Position numbers and translations under genes: made by a program
Shown: positions 33,015 to 42,375 of the stretch, one piece after another
How positions within the stretch are numbered: the stretch's first letter is position 1
Layout of the letters: each line of letters opens with the position of its first letter
Origin: Xanthobacter agilis
GTDB lineage: Bacteria > Pseudomonadota > Alphaproteobacteria > Rhizobiales > Xanthobacteraceae
DNA: 64,000 bases
Assembly: GCF_021730435.1 (NCBI RefSeq)
Contig: NZ_JABWGX010000009.1
Coordinates: forward strand, 1 to 64,000
Direction: 5' to 3'
The notes under the pieces: generated by a model
The model's input: the letters and a program-made list of their open reading frames with translations, nothing else
What the model was told of the DNA's origin: nothing
The model's database searches: none

Positions 33015-33719
33015 ATGCGCTTGCCCCTTCCTGTCGCCGCCGCCTTCGCTTTCGTCTGCCTTGCCGCGCCGGCGGCGCTTGGCGCCACCATCACGGTGGC
33101 GGGTGAGGCGCGGGTCACCGCCGCTCCCGATTCGGCGCTTGTGTCCACCGGCGTGGTCACCTCGGCCAAGACCGCCGACGAGGCGCTGGGGGCCAATTCC
33201 AAGGCGGTGGCGGCCTTGATCGAGAGCATCAAGGCCGCGGGGGTGGCGCAGACAGACATCGCCACCGCCAATTTCTTCCTGCAACCGCAATATGCGGCGA
33301 CGCAAGGGTCGCAGAAGGAGGCGCCGCGGGTGGTGGGGTTCGAGGTGCGCAACACCGTGCGCATCACCGTGCGTGATCTCGCAGCTCTCGGGCCGTTGCT
33401 CGACAAGATGGTGCAGGCCGGCGCCAATCAGGCGTCGGGTCTCGCGTTCACCCTCTCCAATCGGGCGAAGCTGGAGCAGGAAGCGCGCGTGGCCGCCGTG
33501 AATGATGCCATGGAGCAGGCCAAGGTGGTGGCGGGCGCCGCCGGGCTGCGGCTGGTGCGCATCGTCTCCATCACGCCGGACGTGGATGGTAGTGGTCCGA
33601 TCATGCCGACGCCCATGCTGATGAAGGCCGATGCGGCGCGCATGGCGGTTCCGATCGAGGCGGGAGAGGTGGAGGTGCGCGGCCGCGCCACCATCGTTTA
33701 TGACGCCGAGGCGCAATGA
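33015..33719 (+). CDS. SIMPL domain (DUF541) periplasmic protein
   Basis: 234 residues from ATG 33015, chosen because a clear signal peptide (MRLPLPVAAAFAFVCLAAPA, cleaved near ALGAT) begins there. ITVAGEARVTAAPDSALVST is the SIMPL family opening and the C-terminal EVEVRGRATIVYDAEAQ its close. SIMPL proteins are periplasmic or outer-membrane-linked oligomers of uncertain role, related to E. coli YggE. It stands alone, divergent from the kinase. Confidence 0.85.
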   Translation: MRLPLPVAAAFAFVCLAAPAALGATITVAGEARVTAAPDSALVSTGVVTSAKTADEALGANSKAVAALIESIKAAGVAQTDIATANFFLQPQYAATQGSQKEAPRVVGFEVRNTVRITVRDLAALGPLLDKMVQAGANQASGLAFTLSNRAKLEQEARVAAVNDAMEQAKVVAGAAGLRLVRIVSITPDVDGSGPIMPTPMLMKADAARMAVPIEAGEVEVRGRATIVYDAEAQ

Positions 33720-33839
33720 GTGGCGGCGACGGCTTTTCCTCGGGCGTGGCTGTGATAGATCAGCATCATTGACTCGTCGTTGCTCCCAAGCGGGATGTTC
33801 GCCCGCAGGGACCGGCGCGAGGCTTGAGGCGGATCGCTC

Positions 33840-35201
33840 ATGCCTGTGACTGGCAACGGACACCCGGGGCGGCGGGTGCAATATGCGGCATTGCCCTATC
33901 GCGTGCGCAGCGACGGGGAGGTGCAGGTGCGCCTCATCACGTCGCGGGAAACGCGCCGTTGGGTGATCCCCAAGGGTTGGCCCATCAAGGGGTTGTCACC
34001 CGCCAAGACCGCTGCCCGCGAAGCCTATGAGGAAGCCGGCCTTATGGGTGCCATCGCCCGCGATGCGGTCGGCATCTACACCTACGAGAAGAACCTCGGC
34101 ATCCGCTCGGTACTGTGCGATGTCATGGTGTTTCCGCTGAAGGTGAAGCGGCACCTGCAAAAATGGCCCGAGCGCTCGCAGCGCTATGGCTTCTGGTTCT
34201 CCATCGACACGGCCGCCGCGGCTGTGCAGGAGGAGGATCTGAAGGGGCTCATCCTCTCGTTTGGAGAATTCATGGCCGTGCGCCTCGCGGCCAAGCGCGA
34301 GGCCGAGGCCGCTGCGGCGGCCAAGAAGAAGGACGTGAAGCCGGCGTCCAAATCCGCCGACAAGTCCGCGGCGAAACGGGCCCCCGCCACCGCTCTCCCC
34401 ACCGAGACGGGGACGGACCACGCCGCGCCTCCGGCCGAAGGTGGCAGCAACCGCGCCGCCACGTTGTCGCGCAAGGGGGCGCAGCGGCACAGCGCCCGCC
34501 AACAGCCGGGCGTCTCAGGGGAACCCGCGGCGGTGTCTTCCATGGCGGGTGCGTCCAAGGCAGCGGGCGGGACGGCGGGCAAGGCGGAACCACGGGGCAT
34601 GCACCCGGCAACGCCAGAGGAGGTCGGTCCGGACCTGTCGAAGCCGGGCACCAAGTCGAAGAAGGCGCAGGCCAAGGCCAAGAAGGCTCCGAGCAAGGCT
34701 AAGAAGGGTCCGCCGGTGGAGGCGGAACCGCCCGTCGCCGCGCGGGACGCCTCCGGCGTGGAACCTCCGGACCCCGTCGCCAGCACCTCCAGCACCGCGA
34801 GATCCGGCACAACGGCGCGGGCGGCCGACCCCGCGCGCAAGCGCCCCGTCACGAAGCCGGTGCCGGCGGCCAAGGCTGGAGCGGCTCCGGTTGCGAAAGC
34901 CGCCGTTTCGCGCGCGGTCAAATCATCACCAAAGCCGGCGTCGCGCGCGGCGGCGCAGCTTGCCGCAGGGCCCGCCAAGACGGCGGTGCGGGCCGACAAG
35001 GGCGTGAAGGCCACCCTGCCCCTCGCCGGGCTCCGGGCCGAGCAGGAGAGTGCTCCCGTCCCCGAGGGGGGCTTGCCCGTCGCCAAGAAGCTGCCGAAAA
35101 AAGTGATCGCGAAAGGCAAGCGAACGTCTGCCCTTGCCAAGGCCCCTCGTGCCGAGGGGCCGAGCCAGCCATCGGGGAGAGGCAGGGGCGGCAAGCGTTA
35201 G
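33840..35201 (+). CDS. Nudix hydrolase with long Lys/Ala/Pro-rich C-terminal tail
   Basis: 453 residues. The first ~145 form a Nudix domain: WVIPKGWPIKG followed by KTAAREAYEEAGL, matching the REUxEExGU half of the Nudix box; the upstream Glu of Gx5E is Leu, as in several alphaproteobacterial relatives of the DIPP type, which cleave diphosphoinositol or similar substrates. The remaining ~300 residues are low-complexity, very rich in Lys, Ala, Pro and Ser (KSKKAQAKAKKAPSKAKKGP), resembling histone H1-like tails, and would be disordered and basic. Typical family members end near residue 150, so the tail is an addition. It could bind nucleic acid or polyphosphate, but that is conjecture. Confidence 0.8.
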   Translation: MPVTGNGHPGRRVQYAALPYRVRSDGEVQVRLITSRETRRWVIPKGWPIKGLSPAKTAAREAYEEAGLMGAIARDAVGIYTYEKNLGIRSVLCDVMVFPLKVKRHLQKWPERSQRYGFWFSIDTAAAAVQEEDLKGLILSFGEFMAVRLAAKREAEAAAAAKKKDVKPASKSADKSAAKRAPATALPTETGTDHAAPPAEGGSNRAATLSRKGAQRHSARQQPGVSGEPAAVSSMAGASKAAGGTAGKAEPRGMHPATPEEVGPDLSKPGTKSKKAQAKAKKAPSKAKKGPPVEAEPPVAARDASGVEPPDPVASTSSTARSGTTARAADPARKRPVTKPVPAAKAGAAPVAKAAVSRAVKSSPKPASRAAAQLAAGPAKTAVRADKGVKATLPLAGLRAEQESAPVPEGGLPVAKKLPKKVIAKGKRTSALAKAPRAEGPSQPSGRGRGGKR

Positions 35202-35249
35202 AGCATGTTCGGACGCAAAGCCGCTTCACGCTTGTGCTGAAACTGCTCT
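35199..35249. repeat. TAGAGC intergenic dyad element 1
   Basis: Starts with the Nudix stop codon (TAGAGCATG) and closes with TGCTCT at 35244-35249, an imperfect dyad of about 50 nt. Similar TAGAGC-led intergenic elements lie at 42150 and 49846. Confidence 0.4.
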
Positions 35250-35796
35250 GGATTTTCGTCCGCATCGGCGCGCGCCGGGGCACTGCATCAACGCGTGCCT
35301 TTCACGAGAGCCGTCCGCAACTCCGCTCGCGCTGCGGGAGGGGCGCGGCCTGTCGATGTTGGGTGAGAGGGCGGGATCGTGGGGTGCTGATCTTTGCGTT
35401 CTTCTTGTCTTGTCAAAGCGCCGTAGAAATATGCTGTAATTCCAGCTGCTCAATTTGATCTAAGCAAAGGCAAATGGTAAATCCAGGTTCAGCGCGGGCG
35501 CGGCATTGCCGGACTCGGCATGTTGTTGCAATCCTCATCTCGCGTCCGAAGCTTTCGGGACGGTCCGCGACGACCAGGGCCACCAGGGTGAAACTCTCCG
35601 TCCACCGATGGTGATGAACCGCTTTGTCATTCGCGCGGCAGCATGATAAGGCTTCGAAAGCATGCGCGGCGCTTCCTGAATCACGGTCGGAGGCGTCCGG
35701 TTTCGATGGCCCCGAACCGGTCTTGCCGGGGAGGCGCGCGGGCGGAAGCCATGAGCCGGGGCCGTGATCGTCGGCGCAAGGGACGATGGGGCAACC
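35250..35796. other. Intergenic region, no supported gene
   Basis: About 550 nt between the Nudix and GSCFA genes. No protein-like frame stands out. Base composition is less GC-rich around 35400-35480. The upstream region of the GSCFA gene should hold its promoter but no convincing boxes were found. Confidence 0.4.
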
Positions 35797-36759
35797 ATGC
35801 GGAAGTTCAACACTTGGGCCCGTGGTCTGGATGCGAAATATCAGGTCCAGGGCCATGCGCCGCATGACGCCGTCACGCGTCTGACGACCAATGAGTTCTT
35901 GAAACTGGAGCAAGCGCCGAAGTTCAAATTGTCCGGCGACATGGGCTTTTACATGATTGGCTCCTGCTTCGCGCGGGAGATCGAGAAAGCCTTCATGAAG
36001 GTGAACCGCTCGGTTTTGTCGCGGATCGTCTCCCTGCCTGCGGTCTGCGCGGAGCAGTTGAACGGCGATAATTCCGCGATCATGACGAAGTTCACGACGC
36101 ATTCGATGCTGACGGAGTTGGAGCAGTGTCTGAACGATGTCGAGCTGCCTGGTAAGGGGCTGATTGAAACCGCGCCCGGACAATTCTTCAATCCGCAGCT
36201 GCACCGCTTGAAAACGCTGAGCTATGACGACGCTGTCGCGGTCCAGGGGACTGTGCGCAAGACCGTGAAGCTCATTCAGGACGCGGACGTGGTCTTCATC
36301 ACCCTGGGCTTGACTGAGGTGTGGTGGGACGACGAACTGGATGTTCCCATGAACGTCCCCCCGATCCATTGGAAGTTCGCGCGGGAGACCAAGCGATTCC
36401 GTTTCATCAATACGGATTTTGCCGAAAACCTCTCCTCCGTCCGTAAAATGGTGGAGCTTATTCGCGCCAAGAGCCGGAAGGACGTGAAGATCATTTTGAC
36501 GGTCTCTCCGGTTCCGCTCAATCATACATTTACGGACCAGGATATCATCGTCGCCAATACCTATTCAAAGGCGGTGCTGCGTGCGGTCGCGCAGGAAGTT
36601 TATGTGAATTACGATTTCGTCGATTACTATCCAAGCTATGAGCTTGTGGTCAACAGCCCGCGGGATCTGGCCTGGCGCCATGATCGCCGGCATGTGACGA
36701 ATGCCATGGTGGATCACGTCATCTCCACCTTCCTGCAGAGCTATCTTCCCGCGGAGTGA
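35797..36759 (+). CDS. GSCFA domain-containing protein
   Basis: 320 residues from ATG 35797 (an in-frame start 11 codons earlier has no better support). The diagnostic motif MIGSCFAREIEKAF lies near residue 50, followed by DVVFITLGLTEVWWDDELD, VKIILTVSPVPLNHTF and YYPSYELV, the usual order of GSCFA family members. These are SGNH-hydrolase-like, so an esterase or acyl-transferase role on surface glycans is possible, but no function is established. It is a single gene with no operon partner. Confidence 0.85.
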   Translation: MRKFNTWARGLDAKYQVQGHAPHDAVTRLTTNEFLKLEQAPKFKLSGDMGFYMIGSCFAREIEKAFMKVNRSVLSRIVSLPAVCAEQLNGDNSAIMTKFTTHSMLTELEQCLNDVELPGKGLIETAPGQFFNPQLHRLKTLSYDDAVAVQGTVRKTVKLIQDADVVFITLGLTEVWWDDELDVPMNVPPIHWKFARETKRFRFINTDFAENLSSVRKMVELIRAKSRKDVKIILTVSPVPLNHTFTDQDIIVANTYSKAVLRAVAQEVYVNYDFVDYYPSYELVVNSPRDLAWRHDRRHVTNAMVDHVISTFLQSYLPAE

Positions 36760-37209
36760 CCGGATTGACGAGGCGCGGCAAACGCGTCTCGTCCGCTTCG
36801 GTGGCGTGTGTTCGATCCGCGACGCCACCGGTTCCGCCCCGCGCGGGCTTTGACGGGGCGCGGGCTGCCCGGCATCATGTTTTTCTGGTCGCCGCGCCAC
36901 GCTCCTCCGCGTTGGGCGATGAGTGCCGCTCCGTCTTGACGTCGCGACGAGTCGAGACCTTTAAAAATTCGGTTGTTGATTTCGCGCTGTGCAGTCCCTG
37001 AATTGCATTCAGCGACCCACCATCCCACGACATTTCAACGACTTCCCGTGGCTCACATCCGAGACGATGCCCCATTGCGCGTCTTGTGTCGTTTTTTCCC
37101 GGCAAAGAAAAACGCGCGCAGTTTTCGCATATTGCGGGGGTAACTCCATCCGCTGTATTCACCGTCTCAACAAAACAACAAGACGCGGAAATCAGGAAAG
37201 GAACTCCTC
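36760..37209. other. Leader region of the molybdenum storage operon
   Basis: 450 nt without a gene. Contains a perfect short palindrome CTGAAT-TGC-ATTCAG at 36998-37012, about 200 bp before mosB, and an AT-richer stretch around 36958-36985 that could hold a promoter. AAAGGA lies just before the mosB ATG at 37210. No ModE-type box was recognised. Confidence 0.45.
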
Positions 37210-38022
37210 ATGGCCAACACGACGGCGGAGCTCGAAATGCTCCTTACTCAACGATCGCTGACCGACCCGGAATTGCTGTCGGCTGCGGAGGCCGCTGCGG
37301 ATGTCCGCATTCTGCCTGACGCGACCGTCATCAAGGTCGGTGGGCAGAGCATCATGGATCGCGGCCGCGCAGCGGTCTATCCCCTCGTGGATGAGATCGT
37401 GGCCGCCCGCAAGGCGCACAAGCTGCTGATCGGTACCGGTGCCGGAACCCGGGCGCGGCATCTTTACTCCATCGCCGCCGAGCTGAACCTGCCGGCGGGC
37501 GTGCTGGCCCAGCTCGGTGCCTCTGTCGCCAACCAGAATGCCGAGATGCTCGGCCAGCTTCTGGCCAAGTACGGCATCTGCTCGGTGAGCGGCGCGGGCA
37601 TGTCCACGGTCCCGCTGACCCTTGCCGAGGTGCATGCGGTCGTCTTCAGCGGCATGCCGCCTTACTCCTTGTGGACGCGTCCCGCTGCGGAAGGCGTCAT
37701 CCCGCCCTATCGCACCGATGCCGGCTGTTTCCTGCTCGCGGAGCAGTTCGGCTGCAAGGCGATGATTTTCGTGAAGGACGAGAACGGTCTTTATACCGCC
37801 AATCCGAAGACCTCGAAGGATGCCACGTTCATCCCGAAGATCTCGGTGGACGAGATGAAGGCCCGTGGCCTGCACGATTCGATCCTGGAGTTCCCGATGC
37901 TCGACCTGCTCAAGTCGGCGCGTCACGTCCGTGAGGTTCAGGTGGTGAACGGCCTCATTCCCGGCAATCTGACCCGCGCGCTCAATGGCGAGCACGTCGG
38001 CACCATCATCACCGCGAGCTGA
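37210..38022 (+). CDS. mosB: Molybdenum storage protein subunit beta
   Basis: 270 residues, amino-acid-kinase (UMP kinase-like) fold: VIKVGGQSIMDRGRAAVYPL at the nucleotide site and FVKDENGLYTANPKTSKDA near the C-terminal half. Sequence and length correspond to MosB of Azotobacter vinelandii. MosA and MosB form a hetero-hexamer that uses ATP to pack about a hundred Mo atoms as polyoxomolybdate clusters, supplying nitrogenase and other Mo enzymes. It starts after AAAGGA and is followed by mosA after 12 nt. Confidence 0.92.
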   Translation: MANTTAELEMLLTQRSLTDPELLSAAEAAADVRILPDATVIKVGGQSIMDRGRAAVYPLVDEIVAARKAHKLLIGTGAGTRARHLYSIAAELNLPAGVLAQLGASVANQNAEMLGQLLAKYGICSVSGAGMSTVPLTLAEVHAVVFSGMPPYSLWTRPAAEGVIPPYRTDAGCFLLAEQFGCKAMIFVKDENGLYTANPKTSKDATFIPKISVDEMKARGLHDSILEFPMLDLLKSARHVREVQVVNGLIPGNLTRALNGEHVGTIITAS

Positions 38023-38034
38023 AGGGACATCGCC

Positions 38035-38868
38035 ATGACTGAAACGACCAACGGCATCAAGCACGTTGCCTCGCCGCTCGCGCACCAGACCCTGCTCGAC
38101 GGCCAGCTCACCAAGCCGGTCGCCGGTGTGCGCCCCATCCGCCTTCTGCCCTGGCTGCAGGTGGTGAAGATCGGCGGCCGCTCCATCATGGATCGCGGCC
38201 CGGAAGCGATCCTTCCGATCGTGGACGAGATCCGCAAGCTGCTGCCCGAGCATCGGCTGCTGATCCTGACCGGCGCCGGCATCCGTGCCCGCCATCTCTA
38301 TGGGGTCGGTCTCGATCTCGGCCTGCCGGTGGGTTCGCTCGCGCCGCTCGCCGCCAGCGAGGCGGGCCAGAATGGACACATTCTCGCGTCGCTCCTGGCA
38401 CCGGAAGGGGTCTCCTATGTGGAGCACGCGACCATCGCCAGTCAGCTGGCGATCCACCTCTCGGCGGCGCGTGCGGTCGTGGGTAGCGCGTTCCCGCCCT
38501 ACCACCACCATGAGTTCCCTGGTGCGCGCATCCCCGCCCATCGGGCCGACGCCGGTGCCTTCCTGCTGGCCGATGCGCTCGGTGCAGCCGGCCTCACCAT
38601 CGTGGAGGATGTGGACGGGGTGTACACGGCCGATCCCAAGGGCCCCGAGGGTGACAAGGCGCAGCTGATGTCGGAGACGAGCTATGCGGACCTCGCGAAG
38701 GTCACGGGTCCGCTGCCGTTCGACCGCGTGCTCGTGGAAATCATGGGCACCGCGCGGCAGATCGATCGGGTGCAGGTGGTGAATGGCCTCGTGCCCGGTC
38801 GCCTGACCGCCGCCCTGCGCGGCGAGCATGTGGGCACGATCATCCACACGGCCGCTCGCCAGGCCTGA
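38035..38868 (+). CDS. mosA: Molybdenum storage protein subunit alpha
   Basis: 277 residues with the same fold as Mos[41 protein letters not shown] and [14 protein letters not shown]. The triple His in [11 protein letters not shown] (near residue 155) matches the residues that contact molybdate clusters in the Azotobacter protein. GAAGGGAC precedes its ATG. It ends 27 nt before a strong terminator. No nif, mod or moe gene is in the window, so this is a stand-alone storage operon. Confidence 0.92.
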   Translation: MTETTNGIKHVASPLAHQTLLDGQLTKPVAGVRPIRLLPWLQVVKIGGRSIMDRGPEAILPIVDEIRKLLPEHRLLILTGAGIRARHLYGVGLDLGLPVGSLAPLAASEAGQNGHILASLLAPEGVSYVEHATIASQLAIHLSAARAVVGSAFPPYHHHEFPGARIPAHRADAGAFLLADALGAAGLTIVEDVDGVYTADPKGPEGDKAQLMSETSYADLAKVTGPLPFDRVLVEIMGTARQIDRVQVVNGLVPGRLTAALRGEHVGTIIHTAARQA

Positions 38869-38895
38869 TCAGCCGCCTCTTGCCTGAGGTAATGA

Positions 38896-38931
38896 AAAGC
38901 CCTCTCCCGGATCCGGGAGAGGGCTTTTTTG
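38896..38931 (+). terminator. Rho-independent terminator of mosBA
   Basis: AAAAGCCCTCTCCCG (from 38896) pairs with CGGGAGAGGGCTTTTTT (ending 38931), around a GGATCC-containing apex. The stem is about 14-15 bp and ends in six U, a textbook intrinsic terminator; the flanking A-run makes it potentially bidirectional. Confidence 0.93.
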
Positions 38932-39531
38932 ATCCCAGGGGCCGCCCCACCATGCGTCACAGGCCACACCGCCACACCGCCACACGGCCGGCGCGTCTGG
39001 ACATGACCAGCTTCTCTGGCCCGCGCTCCAAAAGCGGTCAATCGGTCCTCGGCCGAGCGGAACCGCTTGAAAGGCGGCGAACATGGCCATCGTCAGGCCC
39101 AGATCGCGGTCCATCAGCAGCCCGAGACAGATGGCGGACAGCGGGAGCATCGCCAGCGCAACCCTATTGGTCTGTGGCGAAAGAGTCCGGGCCGTCCGTG
39201 ACCAGCGCCTCGGGCCGCTCCGCGGCGGAGGGAGGGAGGGCGTCGAACACGAGACCGCAGGCGGGAGTTCGGCGAACCTCGGCGTGGCCCGCATCGCGCC
39301 GCAACGACATCCGAAAACGCGATCCGACAAACGTGCGGAGCGCGCGTCACGGCCGCCGGGTGGCAGACGTCCGGCGTTCTTGCCTCCCTGGAGACACTTC
39401 CTATTTTCTGCGAGGTGTGGGATCGAGCAGTCCCCTTGCGAAGGGCCTGCCGTGCGGGGGGTGTTCGTGTCCTGGGTGTCGCGGTGGCGGCGCCCGATGA
39501 TGTGTCGCAACGGGGGACGGGATCATTGACC
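38932..39531. other. Intergenic region, no supported gene
   Basis: 600 nt between the mosA terminator and the FecR-domain gene. Frames are open on both strands because of high GC, but none resembles a known protein or has a convincing start. One minus-strand frame has a hydrophobic run (MLPLSAICLGLLMD), which alone is not enough to call a gene. Confidence 0.4.
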
Positions 39532-40200
39532 GTGAAGGCTGATGTCAAATACCGCGACAGGTTGAAGGGCGTCTCGCGACGGGTTGCCCTGCTGGCGGTC
39601 ATGGTTGTCGCTCTTGCCATGCCGCAGGAGCTCTATGCTCAGGACCCCATCGCCACCTTGGCCGCCACCGGGCGGCCGGGCATTGGCACTCTGGAGGTGG
39701 TCAGCGGAACGGTGACCCTCGAGCGGGACGGAAAGGCCGGGCCCGCGACAACGGGGGACGCCGTGACCGTCGGGGATACCATACTGACCGACGACAAAGG
39801 GCGGGCCGTATTGAGCCTCGGTGCGTCCACGCAGGTGAGCATCGGATCCGACACCCGCTTCCGGGTGGACCATTTCGCGCCGGGCGAGGACGGCGCGTTC
39901 ACCTTGGGCGAGGGGGCCATGCTCTACACGCGCTCGGCGCGCGGTCAGCAGCCGCCGGTGAGCTTCGCCGCGCCGTTCGGCGCGGTGGAGGGCCGGGCCG
40001 GACGCTTCTTCATCGGTCGGGTCGAGGGACAATATGGTGTCGCGGTCATGCGCGGCCGGGTGAAGGTGGTGGTCGGCGGCGGAGCGGTCAATCTCGAGCC
40101 GGGCGATGCCGCGGACATTCCGCGCAATGGCTCGGCGCCCACCGCCGCGCAGCCCTGGAGCGAGGCGCGTCTGCGTTTGGCACTGTCGCTGGTGGAATAG
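39532..40200 (+). CDS. FecR-domain exported protein
   Basis: 222 residues from GTG 39532, chosen because a signal peptide begins there (RRVALLAVMVVALAMPQELY, cleaved near YAQDP); the frame extends upstream but without protein-like features. The FecR domain follows: GTLEVVSGTVTLERDGK, VGDTILTDDKGRAVLSLG and a C-terminal NLEPGDAADI. Lone exported FecR domains, as opposed to sigma-factor regulators with an inner-membrane segment, occur in large extracellular proteins and small periplasmic ones; the function here is unknown. Confidence 0.8.
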   Translation: MKADVKYRDRLKGVSRRVALLAVMVVALAMPQELYAQDPIATLAATGRPGIGTLEVVSGTVTLERDGKAGPATTGDAVTVGDTILTDDKGRAVLSLGASTQVSIGSDTRFRVDHFAPGEDGAFTLGEGAMLYTRSARGQQPPVSFAAPFGAVEGRAGRFFIGRVEGQYGVAVMRGRVKVVVGGGAVNLEPGDAADIPRNGSAPTAAQPWSEARLRLALSLVE

Positions 40201-40240
40201 GTCCCCTGCCCCCGGCGGGCACCCATCGGGGCCGGGCTTC

Positions 40241-42139
40241 TCAGCCGGTGAGCATCTCGATGCGTGCGGTGGCGCGGCGGATGCGACCGGAGAGCAGCAC
40301 GGCGAGGTTGCGAATGATGCGCTCCGCCGCTCGGGGATGGGTCTCCTGGAAGCGGCGGAACTGGTCCATCGGCAGTTCCATGCAGACCGCGGCGCCGTCG
40401 CCGTCGCTGCGCACGCGCGCGGTGCGGGGCTGGTCGATGAGGGCCAGCTCACCGAAGGACATGCCCGGAATGAGCGTGTCGATGCGGATGTCGCGGGAAT
40501 CGCAGGCGCTCACCACGCCGCGAAGCAGGAAATAGACCTTCGTCGGCGGCTCATCCAGGGCCATGATCTCGGTGCCGGCAGGATAGGTCGCGCGGCTGCA
40601 CAGCCGCGCCAGCTCCGCCAGCTCCTGCGGCGACAGCCCCATGAGAAGCGCCTGCCGGCCGAGGTCGGATTCGGCGCTGCGCGCGGGAAAGCCGCCGTGG
40701 CGGTAGATGATCTGGTCCTCCGCCCATTCCACCGCCGCCTCATAGGTGGGGAAGATGCGCACCCGGGCACCTTCGCCTTTGAGTGCCCAGACCCTGGGTT
40801 CCACCGGTGCGCGGGCGTCAACGCCCGCCATCACGGTGGTGGTGGTCGCGGGAAGCTGGCTCCGCAGCATGTCGAGCAGGAGCGCCATGCCGGCATCGGT
40901 GATGGTGGTGACCCGATGCAGGTTGAGGATGAGAAACTCCGGAACCGCCGCCGGATCAGCAAGCTTGCGGCTGACATAATCCATGCTGGCGAAGGAGAGG
41001 CGGCCCGCCAGTTCCAGCACGCGAATGGCGCCGGGGCGCGCGTGCAGGATCTCCTCTTCCAGGATCTGGCGACCGGGCTTGGCGGGCACGGACCGGAAGT
41101 CGTAGTCGGCGAGCACGCAGGCGTGCACGTCGTCGCGGCGTGAGAGCATATGCAGGTCGAAGGCTTCCGACATCAGCTCGCAGGTGCGGATGCCGCGCAC
41201 GCTGTTGCCGTGGGCGTCGAGGCGCGGGGAGAAGGTGCCGAGCCCGAGCTGCGCCGGCAGGGCGGCGAGGATGCCGCCGCCGACCCCGCTCTTCGCCGGC
41301 ACGCCCACCCGGTAGATCCATTCGCCGGCGAAGTCGTACATGCCGGAGGAACTCATCACCGCCAGGGTGCGGGCGATGGCGTAGGGCGAGGCCACCACCT
41401 CGCCCGTTACCGGATTGACCCCGTGGTTGGCGAAGGTGGCGCCCATGACGGCGAGGTCGCGGGCAGTGACAAGCAGCGAGCACTGGCGGAAGTAGATGTC
41501 CAGCACCTCATCGACGGTGCCGCGGATGCCGCCATAGTTGCGCAGGAGATAGGCGATGGCGCGATTGCGGTCGCCGGTGCTGCGCTCGGAGACGAAGACC
41601 GCCTCATCCGCATCGAGGGTGCGTCCGGCGAAACGCCCGAGGGTCGCCGCGATCAAGGGGAAGGCCTCCGCGCCCAACGCGTCGGCAATGAGACCGCAGC
41701 AGGCGATGGCACCCGAGTTCACCATCGCGTTGAAGGGCCGATTGTCGGGGGTGAGGCGGATGGAATTGAAGGCGTCGCCGGAGGGCTCCACGCCGATGGC
41801 CGTCTCCACCCGCTCGGCCCCGATGGTGTCGAGCGCCAAAGCGAATACTACCGCCTTCGAAATGGATTGAATGGTGAAGGGCACCTGTGTGTCGCCGACC
41901 TCGTAGACATGGCCGTCGATGGTGGCGAGGGCGATGCCGAACTGGTCGGGGTCCGCTTTGGCCAGCTCGGGGATGTAGCTGGGGACCTCGCCATCGCGGA
42001 GCGCGATGAGGGCATCGTGTGTCTGGCTCAGGAATCGGAGGAGGGGCGTTTCGAGCACGGCGATCCGGGCATGGTGAGGCGGCGGTGGACAGGCCGTGGA
42101 TGATCCGGCCTTATGCGCGCGGTCCGCAACCGGTAGCAT
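40241..42139 (-). CDS. glsA: Glutaminase fused to STAS and cyclic-nucleotide-binding domains
   Basis: 632 residues. About 30-335 is a serine-dependent glutaminase (beta-lactamase fold) with the catalytic S-x-x-K in FTIQSISKAVV (Ser92/Lys95), NRPFNAMVNSGAIA and the closing GVPAKSGVGGGILAALP. It hydrolyses glutamine to glutamate and ammonia. About 355-465 is a STAS domain (VPEFLILNLHRVTTITDAGM), and about 495-620 a cNMP-binding fold with MSFGELALIDQPRTARVRSD. Simple glutaminases stop near 310 residues; the added domains suggest allosteric control by a nucleotide and a partner protein. ATG 42139 is used, though GTG 42058 also precedes the catalytic domain. Divergent from the ManC gene. Confidence 0.87.
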   Translation of the reverse strand: MLPVADRAHKAGSSTACPPPPHHARIAVLETPLLRFLSQTHDALIALRDGEVPSYIPELAKADPDQFGIALATIDGHVYEVGDTQVPFTIQSISKAVVFALALDTIGAERVETAIGVEPSGDAFNSIRLTPDNRPFNAMVNSGAIACCGLIADALGAEAFPLIAATLGRFAGRTLDADEAVFVSERSTGDRNRAIAYLLRNYGGIRGTVDEVLDIYFRQCSLLVTARDLAVMGATFANHGVNPVTGEVVASPYAIARTLAVMSSSGMYDFAGEWIYRVGVPAKSGVGGGILAALPAQLGLGTFSPRLDAHGNSVRGIRTCELMSEAFDLHMLSRRDDVHACVLADYDFRSVPAKPGRQILEEEILHARPGAIRVLELAGRLSFASMDYVSRKLADPAAVPEFLILNLHRVTTITDAGMALLLDMLRSQLPATTTTVMAGVDARAPVEPRVWALKGEGARVRIFPTYEAAVEWAEDQIIYRHGGFPARSAESDLGRQALLMGLSPQELAELARLCSRATYPAGTEIMALDEPPTKVYFLLRGVVSACDSRDIRIDTLIPGMSFGELALIDQPRTARVRSDGDGAAVCMELPMDQFRRFQETHPRAAERIIRNLAVLLSGRIRRATARIEMLTG

Positions 42140-42149
42140 GACGAAAGAC

Positions 42150-42195
42150 TAGAGCATTTCGCGAGCGGGTTGAAACCGGAAAATGTTTCGCGGCC
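42150..42195. repeat. TAGAGC intergenic element 2
   Basis: TAGAGCATTTCGCGAGCGGG lies in the divergent spacer between the glutaminase and ManC genes. It shares the TAGAGC core with elements at 35199 and 49846 but has no matching distal arm. Confidence 0.3.
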
Positions 42196-42375
42196 CAGCG
42201 CTTGCGGCATGCGGGGCGGGGTGACGGGGCCTCCGGCGCGCCTTCCGCGGCGCGAACGTGGGTTGACCTTAAACTGCGAAAGCGGTGAAACACCCGGAGG
42301 CAGACGGCGCGGAAGCTGCGCAGGCCGCCTGCGGGTCCAGGGTGCCAGGCCCGGCGTTCTTCGGTGAGAGGCTCG

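Noticed and set aside
38869-39510. Possible 213-codon minus-strand gene with a hydrophobic run
   Set aside because: It runs into the mosA terminator, has no ribosome site and no recognisable family, and overlaps competing frames.
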